Source: Clostridia bacterium
Lineage (GTDB): Bacteria; Bacillota; Clostridia; DUPQ01
Assembly: GCA_030592085.1 (NCBI GenBank)
Contig: JAUUZV010000053.1
Location: 1 to 11,309 of the forward strand
Direction of reading: 5' to 3'
DNA: 11,309 bases
Below are positions 5,529 to 11,309 of the stretch, in pieces. The position numbers and the translations under genes were made by a program. Numbering within the stretch: position 1 is the first letter of the stretch; each line of letters begins with the position of its first letter. Below the pieces are notes generated by a model that saw only the letters and a list, made by a program, of their open reading frames with translations, was not told the DNA's origin and searched no databases.

Positions 5529-8486
5529 TTATTCTTTTCCAATATTTTCTGTGGTTAGTAAATCTATATAAAATGTAGTTCCTTCACCTATTTTACTATC
5601 AAAACTTAATTTACCATTATGGTCACTTATGATACCATAGCTAATTGATAAACCAAGACCAGTCCCATCTTCTTTATTCTTTGTAGTAAAGAATGGATCA
5701 AATATCTTGTGTTTTACTTTTTCATCAATCCCATTTCCTGCGTCTTTAACTGCAATTCTAATATATTCATTATTATCAATTATCTGTTTTATTGTAGATA
5801 TTCTCATAACTTTTTTTAAGTCTGTTTTTGGATATCTAATATTTAAAGCATCTTTCGCATTAGTAATAAGGTTTAATATAACTTGTTTAATCTGTTGGTC
5901 CTTACAATATATCATTGGAAGATTTTCTTTTAAGTCTAATATTAATTTTATGTGATCATGTCGTATTACTGTTTTTATAAGTAATAATGTCTGATTAATT
6001 ATATCATTAACCAAAACATCACCATATTGCTGATTATCTTGTCTAGAAAATTGTAATAAGTTTTTTACAATCTTTGCAACTCTATTTGATTCTCTTATAA
6101 TTTCTGAAGAATATAAAACTAAATTCTCATCATTTGGATTGTCATCAAGTATTATCTGTCCATAATTCATAATCCCATTAATTGGATTGTTGATTTCATG
6201 GGCAATCCCACTTGCAAGTGTTCCTATTGCTTTTAAATTCTGTTGTTCTCGTAATTTTTTTTCGAATAGTAACTTTTCTTTCTCCTGAACTATTTCTTTT
6301 GTCTCATCAATTATTACACCAATTGTTCTTTCTAATTGTTTTTTCTCATTAAAGTTACTTTTTGCAATTCCATAAAAATGTTTAATATTCTCTTTTGCTG
6401 TTTTTACAGTAAAATGAATTTCTATGTTTTTTTTAGTTTTTGTCATTAATTGAAGAAAATTAATATATCTTTCATAATCTTCTTTAATAACATAATCTCT
6501 TACCAAATAATAGCTATCAAAAAGATTTCTATCTATTTCAAGAATATTCGCAATTCCTTCTGACTTGAAAGTTTTAGTTTTCATTTTTTCTTCATTAAAA
6601 TATCCAAATTTCGCTAATTGTTCAGCTTGTTTTAAGGTTTCAATATTACTTTTTAAGTTTTCCTCAATTTTCTTTCTATCATGTATATCGCTTAGTGACC
6701 CAACTATTTCTATTTCTTTTTCTTTTTCCTCAATTCTTACAGAACCTTTCATATCTACCCATCGTTTTACACCATCTTTTCTAATTATTTTAAATTCCAT
6801 TTCAAAAGACTCATTGTTATCTATAGCAGCATTATATAACTTCTCGAATTTTAATTGTTCCTCGTTGCTTATTTGCTTTTTAAAGAAAGTCATATTAGCT
6901 TCAATCTCTTCTGGTTTATATCCTAATATTCTATAAAACTCATCTGACCAGTTTGTTTCTTTAGAAGTTATTTTATGCTTAAAACTACCAACATGTGTTA
7001 TGCTTTCAGCTGTGGCTAAAATTTCGCGGCTTTCTTTTATTTCTTGTTGTATTTTATTCTCACTTGTTACATCTTTTAAAATACAATGAGTTTGTTTAAA
7101 ATTCATTTGATCATCGCGTCCAATATGTCCATAGAAATCAATATAATGAGGCATTCCTCTTTTATCAGTCATTTCAAGAACTGTCTGTATTTTTCCTAAT
7201 TTTTTAAAGCGAGGAAAATTTTTCTTAAAGAGGTCTTTTCCATTCTCTGTTAAAAATTCACCAAACCATTTTCCAATAACCTCATCTTTTTTATAACCTA
7301 ATAAATCTAACCATTGTTGGTTTACATCAATAACATAACCTTCAATATCAAGTGATTGATATCCAAGAGGGGCTTTTTCAAATAACTCTCTAAATCGTTC
7401 TTCACTATCTAGCATGTTTTGTTGTAAATTAAGAAAATCAGTAATATCTTCAACAAACCCTAAAAAGCGATTACTACTTAAGGTTATTGCTTTAACTGAC
7501 CAACTTCTAATTTCTCCTTTTTTTGTTATAAAACGAAGATTCCCAATACTTTCTCCTAATAATTTGACACTACTAAAATGCTGTTTTGCTGTTTCTTGAT
7601 CTTTTGAATAAATTAATTCCATAAGGTTCATGCTTAATAATTCTTTTCTCGTATACCCAGTTATATCAACAGCTTTCTTATTTACTTCAAGGTATCCACC
7701 TGATTCACTTGCAATAAATACTCCATATGGAGCTTTTTCCATATACTCATAAAGACGTTTTTCACTTTTTAGTAATTGTTCATTTGCTTCCATAACTTTT
7801 GTCATGTCTGTATATGAAGCAACTATTTCTCCAGAAGGTAATTTATAAACACTGTTTTCAAACCAATATTTATCTTCAAATTTAGTAACTTTTAATTTTT
7901 GTGGAATTCCTGTTTCATATACTTCTTTAAATACTTCAATAAGACCTGTATCTTCAATACCTTCTACAATATCAGCAATAGATTTTCCAATAATTTCTTC
8001 TTTTCGTTTACCTGCTTTTTTACAACTCATTTTATTATATTCTTGAATTATATAATCTTTAGCAGATTCGCCATTATTATTCACTTTATATATAGCAACT
8101 CCTGTAGCTATATTTTCAAATAGATTTAAAAATCTGTCTTTTTTGCTTAAGTTAATATAGTAATCATCAATAATTTTAACGCGGAAATAATACCGTGTAT
8201 CACTAATAAATATGGTGTCTACAAACCATTGTTTTTCTAAATGAACAGGTAACATTTTCTCTTGATTATTATCTATGGAAAGTTTGAGTTTTAAAAAATA
8301 ATCTTGTCCAATAATTTTTTCTAGTTTTTTACCTATTATTCTATTATCACTATATAATAAATTTTCTTGTAAGAGAGACCAGTTTTTCTTAATTGTATAA
8401 GCCTTTGTAACCTCAATGATATTATCAGATACATCACTAATCAATTCTTTCAGTTTTTTCTTATTAGTAATATTTATAATAGCCAT
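5529..8486 (-). CDS. Soluble multi-PAS sensor histidine kinase
   Basis: A 985-residue kinase with no evident signal peptide or membrane segment, so a cytosolic sensor. After an N-terminal region (1-115) that may hold a divergent PAS-like fold come about five PAS domains, near 115-230, 243-350, 362-475, 485-605 and 615-735. Recurrent PAS signatures are GVAIYK, APYGVFIAS, APLGYQSLD, GYKPEEI and the PAC-type ends EDITD, KDVTS, LSDIHD. The dimerisation/phosphotransfer helix carries His763 in GIAHEINNP. The ATPase domain shows Asn876 (NLITNAKDA), DAGNGI (915-920), FDPFFTTK (929-936) and GTGLGL (941-946), all intact. No ligand-binding Cys or heme/flavin motif is obvious, so the signal is unknown. 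TAAGAGGA at 8493-8500 sets the start. It is the first gene of an operon with the HD-GYP regulator, behind a consensus promoter. Confidence 0.95.
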   Translation of the reverse strand: MAIINITNKKKLKELISDVSDNIIEVTKAYTIKKNWSLLQENLLYSDNRIIGKKLEKIIGQDYFLKLKLSIDNNQEKMLPVHLEKQWFVDTIFISDTRYYFRVKIIDDYYINLSKKDRFLNLFENIATGVAIYKVNNNGESAKDYIIQEYNKMSCKKAGKRKEEIIGKSIADIVEGIEDTGLIEVFKEVYETGIPQKLKVTKFEDKYWFENSVYKLPSGEIVASYTDMTKVMEANEQLLKSEKRLYEYMEKAPYGVFIASESGGYLEVNKKAVDITGYTRKELLSMNLMELIYSKDQETAKQHFSSVKLLGESIGNLRFITKKGEIRSWSVKAITLSSNRFLGFVEDITDFLNLQQNMLDSEERFRELFEKAPLGYQSLDIEGYVIDVNQQWLDLLGYKKDEVIGKWFGEFLTENGKDLFKKNFPRFKKLGKIQTVLEMTDKRGMPHYIDFYGHIGRDDQMNFKQTHCILKDVTSENKIQQEIKESREILATAESITHVGSFKHKITSKETNWSDEFYRILGYKPEEIEANMTFFKKQISNEEQLKFEKLYNAAIDNNESFEMEFKIIRKDGVKRWVDMKGSVRIEEKEKEIEIVGSLSDIHDRKKIEENLKSNIETLKQAEQLAKFGYFNEEKMKTKTFKSEGIANILEIDRNLFDSYYLVRDYVIKEDYERYINFLQLMTKTKKNIEIHFTVKTAKENIKHFYGIAKSNFNEKKQLERTIGVIIDETKEIVQEKEKLLFEKKLREQQNLKAIGTLASGIAHEINNPINGIMNYGQIILDDNPNDENLVLYSSEIIRESNRVAKIVKNLLQFSRQDNQQYGDVLVNDIINQTLLLIKTVIRHDHIKLILDLKENLPMIYCKDQQIKQVILNLITNAKDALNIRYPKTDLKKVMRISTIKQIIDNNEYIRIAVKDAGNGIDEKVKHKIFDPFFTTKNKEDGTGLGLSISYGIISDHNGKLSFDSKIGEGTTFYIDLLTTENIGKE

Positions 8487-8533
8487 ACAATATCCTCTTA
8501 TTTTCGAAGTAAATCTAAAATATATCCCTATAC

Positions 8534-8562
8534 ATTATATTATAGAATATAAACAAGGTCAA
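8534..8562 (-). promoter_or_regulatory. Strong promoter for the kinase-regulator operon
   Basis: On the minus strand TTGACC (8562-8557), an exact 17-base spacer and TATAAT (8539-8534) form a near-consensus sigma-A promoter, about 48 bases upstream of the kinase start and 34 before its ribosome site. Confidence 0.75.
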
Positions 8563-8608
8563 ACCTCTTATAAATGATATTTCAATGAACATACTGTACT
8601 AATGATGC

Positions 8609-8628
8609 TAATATTATCAATAATATTA
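8609..8628. promoter_or_regulatory. 20-bp AT-rich palindrome between divergent promoters, possible operator
   Basis: TAATATTATCAATAATATTA has perfect 9-bp arms around a central CA. It lies between the -35 of the kinase promoter (8562) and the -35 of the ABC exporter promoter (8638), where a repressor or activator site would act on one or both. Base composition makes an accidental palindrome possible. Confidence 0.35.
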
Positions 8629-8637
8629 ATTATATAA

Positions 8638-8666
8638 TTGATTTATTTAATTTTTTATGTAATAAT
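8638..8666 (+). promoter_or_regulatory. Promoter for the ABC exporter genes
   Basis: TTGATT (8638-8643), 17-base spacer and AATAAT (8661-8666), with TGT just before it giving an extended -10. The ribosome site AGAGGTGG (8684-8691) and the ATG at 8697 follow. Confidence 0.5.
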
Positions 8667-8696
8667 GTAAAAATAGTAACTAAAAGAGGTGGCTTA

Positions 8697-10487
8697 ATGT
8701 GTAAAAAGGAAAAGAAAAAAGAAAAAAACTATTTACTTTCATTAGTAAAAAAACATAAACAATATTCTGGTTATATATATACAACAATTACAGGTCAAGT
8801 AATATCTTCATTAGTTGCAGGATCTTTCGGTATTTTATTTAAATATCTAATAGATGCTATGAATGATGGAAATGAATCATTGTTTATTAATACTGTTATA
8901 ATACTAGCAATATTATTTTCATTAAATATTCCTCTTCTTGGTTTGAGAACATATAGTATTGGTCGTTATACAAGTTCCATCATGGCTGACATGAGAAACG
9001 AACTTGCAAATAAAGCAACAACAATGAAAACATCTGAGCTTGATAATATGCACTCTGGTGATTTTGTTTCAAAAGCAAATAATGATTTAGGTCAAATAAG
9101 AACATACTTTTCAACTCACCTTCAATTTTCTATTCGTTTAATTGTAGGAGGAGTTGTGTCTTTTGGATTAATGCTTTATTTAGGTTGGTTGTTAACTCTT
9201 ATTACTTTTTTAGCAACACCGGTATTTTTATTCTTGACAATACTAATTGGAAAACCTTTAAAGAATCTAGTAGTAAAAAGAAATGAAAAACTTGCTGAAG
9301 TAAATAAATATACACAAGATGCTTTAGGAGGGTATGTGGAAATAAGAACATACCAACTTCACACAAGATTAGGGGGAAAAATTAAACAAGCTATTGATGA
9401 TTCTGTTAAATTATTATTTAAAACTGCAGCAATTGAATCTTTTTCTAGAGGTTTTGGTTTCTTAAGCCGTATTATTCCTGTTATTATCTTAATGGCAGTA
9501 GGATCTATCTTTATAGTTAAAGGTATTGGCGGCATTACTATTGGTACAATTATTGCTATTTCTTCACTATCTAACGCACCACTAAACTTACTTTTTCATT
9601 TAAGTAATATTGTAAATAATTATAAAAAAGCACAAGGATCTACTAAAGGATTATTAAAGATTTTTGAATATGAAGATGAAAGAACTAGTGGTTCTGTTCT
9701 AAATATAAATGAAACTCATCCAATAATATCTTTTAAAGATGTATCCTTTAGTTATCAAAGTGAGTCCTCCTCTTCACCTGTTTTAAATAATATTAGTTTT
9801 GATATTTATAAAGGAGAACAAATTGCATTTGTAGGAGAATCTGGCTGTGGTAAAAGTACTATTATTAAATTAATTGCAGGCTTTTATGCTGTTGATAGCG
9901 GAAGTATTTTAATCAGTAATGAAAATATTAATAACCTTAATTTAAAAGATTACCGAAAAAATATTTCAATTGTGGATCAAGATACTTATCTGTACCCTGG
10001 TACTTTATATGAAAACATTTCATGTGGAGTCATTAACGAATATGAAGAAGTTCCAGAAGAGTTGGTAAAACAAGCAGCTATATCAGCTAATATTCATGAG
10101 TTTATTTTAAGTCTACCTAATCAATACGAGACCTTTGCCATGGAAAGAGGCGTTAGATTATCAGGTGGTCAAAAGCAACGGATAACAATGGCTAGAGCTT
10201 GTATTAGAGAAGCTGAAATATTGCTTCTTGACGAACCTACTTCAGCCCTTGATATGGAAAATGAAATGATTGTTCAAGAGCAATTACAAAAGCTTATGGT
10301 AGATAAAACTTCAATTATTGTAGCTCATCGTCTTTCAACAATCAAAGATGTCAATCAAATTTTTGTTATTGATAAAGGGAATATTGTTGAAAAAGGAACA
10401 CATAATGACCTTATTGCTTTAAAAGGTAAATATTATGACCTATCACATAAACAATTAGAAAAAGAAAGAGAGGCTATCAATGAATAA
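8697..10487 (+). CDS. ABC exporter half-transporter (membrane plus ATPase domains)
   Basis: A 596-residue fused ABC exporter subunit. A Lys-rich cytosolic head (1-20) precedes about six membrane helices between roughly 25 and 310, with hydrophobic runs near 27-50, 62-82, 145-185 and 255-290. The ATPase domain (about 343-590) has Walker A GESGCGKST (380-388), Q-loop Gln428, signature LSGGQ (488-492), Walker B ILLLD with catalytic Glu513, and the switch His544 (VAHRLS). All catalytic residues are present. It exports a drug, peptide or lipid-like substrate across the cytoplasmic membrane; the substrate is not readable from sequence. AGAGGTGG at 8684-8691 supports the start. Its end overlaps the start of a second half-transporter gene, so the pair probably forms a heterodimer. 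Confidence 0.94.
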   Translation: MCKKEKKKEKNYLLSLVKKHKQYSGYIYTTITGQVISSLVAGSFGILFKYLIDAMNDGNESLFINTVIILAILFSLNIPLLGLRTYSIGRYTSSIMADMRNELANKATTMKTSELDNMHSGDFVSKANNDLGQIRTYFSTHLQFSIRLIVGGVVSFGLMLYLGWLLTLITFLATPVFLFLTILIGKPLKNLVVKRNEKLAEVNKYTQDALGGYVEIRTYQLHTRLGGKIKQAIDDSVKLLFKTAAIESFSRGFGFLSRIIPVIILMAVGSIFIVKGIGGITIGTIIAISSLSNAPLNLLFHLSNIVNNYKKAQGSTKGLLKIFEYEDERTSGSVLNINETHPIISFKDVSFSYQSESSSSPVLNNISFDIYKGEQIAFVGESGCGKSTIIKLIAGFYAVDSGSILISNENINNLNLKDYRKNISIVDQDTYLYPGTLYENISCGVINEYEEVPEELVKQAAISANIHEFILSLPNQYETFAMERGVRLSGGQKQRITMARACIREAEILLLDEPTSALDMENEMIVQEQLQKLMVDKTSIIVAHRLSTIKDVNQIFVIDKGNIVEKGTHNDLIALKGKYYDLSHKQLEKEREAINE

Positions 10488-11309
10488 ATATGGAATAAAA
10501 GGTACGATAACCTCACTTAAAAGGCTACTAAAAGAACTTAAAAAATATAAAGTTGCATACCTACTATCAGGATTAGCAGGTAGTTTAACAGATTTAACTT
10601 TTAACTTTCTTTTTGCCTATACTCTCATGTGGATTTTAGCTGCTGTTGAAAATAATGATTTAACAGAAGTAATTAGAAATATTTGGATACTAGTTATTAT
10701 GTTTTTGATTTTCTTGCTTGCTATAAGCTTTAGTAATTATATCTTTAAAATAACTCTAGCTAAAGCAGGTGGTGATCTTAGAAGCAAACTTTTCACCAAA
10801 GTATGTAAATTACCAGTAAGTTGGTTTGAAAGCAAACATAGTGGTGATACTATCTCTAGACTAATTAATGATGTTCAGTCTTCAGAAAATGCTTGGGGTG
10901 ATCAATTAATACAACCAGTTAGTGCAGTTATTTCAGGTATTGGTAGTACAATATTAATGTTAACTCTTGATTGGAGGATAGGTCTGATTGCAATAGGTAT
11001 TGGAATAATATCTTTGTTTGTAACAACAAGATTTATAAATCCCATAAAAAAACGTAGTGATCAAGTTCAAAAATCATTAGGAAAAGTAACAGAAAATCTT
11101 GTGGATGTTTTATCAAGTTATAAGGTCACAAGAATATTTAATTTAAGTGGTTGGATACTAGGAAAGTATAAACAATCAACTAACAAATTATATAAAGACA
11201 ATATGTCACGAGTAAAATTACAATCAGCACAAAACATGGTTAACGAGTTTTTCTCAAACATATCATTTATTGGTTTGTTTGCTATTGGTGGTATTTTTGT
11301 ACTTACTGG
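10480..11309 (+). CDS. Second ABC exporter half-transporter, C-terminal part cut by window edge
   Basis: ATG at 10480 opens a frame that continues to the right edge (276 codons seen), overlapping the last 8 bases of the preceding gene, which indicates translational coupling. It begins MNKYGIKGTITSLKRLLKEL, then hydrophobic helices near 26-55, 67-88, 150-186 and 258-276. Conserved exporter landmarks are LRSKLFTKVCKLPVSWFE (about 99-116), HSGDTISRLINDV (about 119-131) and LDWRIGLIAI (about 163-172), typical of the membrane domain of ABC type-1 exporters. The ATP-binding domain lies beyond the window. It should pair with the upstream subunit as a heterodimeric exporter. Whether its ATP site is degenerate, as in many heterodimers, cannot be seen. 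Confidence 0.92.
   Translation, partial: MNKYGIKGTITSLKRLLKELKKYKVAYLLSGLAGSLTDLTFNFLFAYTLMWILAAVENNDLTEVIRNIWILVIMFLIFLLAISFSNYIFKITLAKAGGDLRSKLFTKVCKLPVSWFESKHSGDTISRLINDVQSSENAWGDQLIQPVSAVISGIGSTILMLTLDWRIGLIAIGIGIISLFVTTRFINPIKKRSDQVQKSLGKVTENLVDVLSSYKVTRIFNLSGWILGKYKQSTNKLYKDNMSRVKLQSAQNMVNEFFSNISFIGLFAIGGIFVLT

Noticed and set aside
5707..5955. Plus-strand hydrophobic ORF of 82 codons inside the kinase ATPase domain
   Set aside because: Antisense of conserved catalytic motifs; hydrophobicity follows from the reversed Lys/Asn/Glu-rich codons.
6565..6936. Plus-strand ORF of 123 codons inside the kinase gene
   Set aside because: Ser/Phe/Ile-rich shadow of the AT-rich kinase sequence in antisense; the kinase frame is clearly the coding one.

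Overview
The window is AT-rich DNA with short intergenic gaps. It carries AGGAG-type ribosome sites, sigma-A-like promoters, and only TAA or TAG stop codons. This suggests a low-GC Bacillota or a Mollicutes-adjacent lineage such as Haloplasma/Izemoplasma. The genus is inferred, not shown. Tryptophan is written TGG and no gene here ends in TGA, so the window cannot tell genetic code 11 from code 4.

Left end (1-1003): a purine-salvage pair is transcribed divergently. A purine nucleoside phosphorylase (deoD) runs off the left edge on the minus strand, and adenine phosphoribosyltransferase (apt) lies on the plus strand. A 10-bp hairpin terminator closes apt. From 969 to 1313 there is no large gene. 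That stretch holds the terminator, a likely 22-residue ORF on the minus strand, and a 16-bp sequence (TTGAMGTAGAATCTCG) present twice in opposite, outward-facing orientation. One copy abuts the -10 of a short-chain dehydrogenase gene; the other faces the small ORF. This is the most unusual non-coding feature of the window.

Middle (1314-4406): the NADP-type short-chain dehydrogenase is followed by a possible 24-residue ORF. It converges on an ADP-ribosylglycohydrolase-family gene whose usual metal-binding Asp/Thr motif is altered. Divergent from that gene is a persulfide dioxygenase-rhodanese fusion, a sulfide or persulfide detoxification enzyme.

Right half (4413-8486, minus strand): a two-gene signalling operon runs from a strong consensus promoter at 8534-8562. 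It encodes a soluble histidine kinase with about five PAS domains, then a receiver-HD-GYP response regulator, probably a cyclic-di-GMP phosphodiesterase. The regulator gene meets the persulfide dioxygenase gene tail to tail with 6 bp between them.

Right end (8697-11309): two overlapping genes for ABC exporter half-transporters diverge from the kinase, the second cut by the window edge. A 20-bp AT-rich palindrome lies between the divergent promoters. I found no CRISPR array, tRNA, rRNA or insertion sequence. No complete novel system is evident. The best leads are the paired outward boxes with the small ORF and the multi-PAS kinase/HD-GYP pair.
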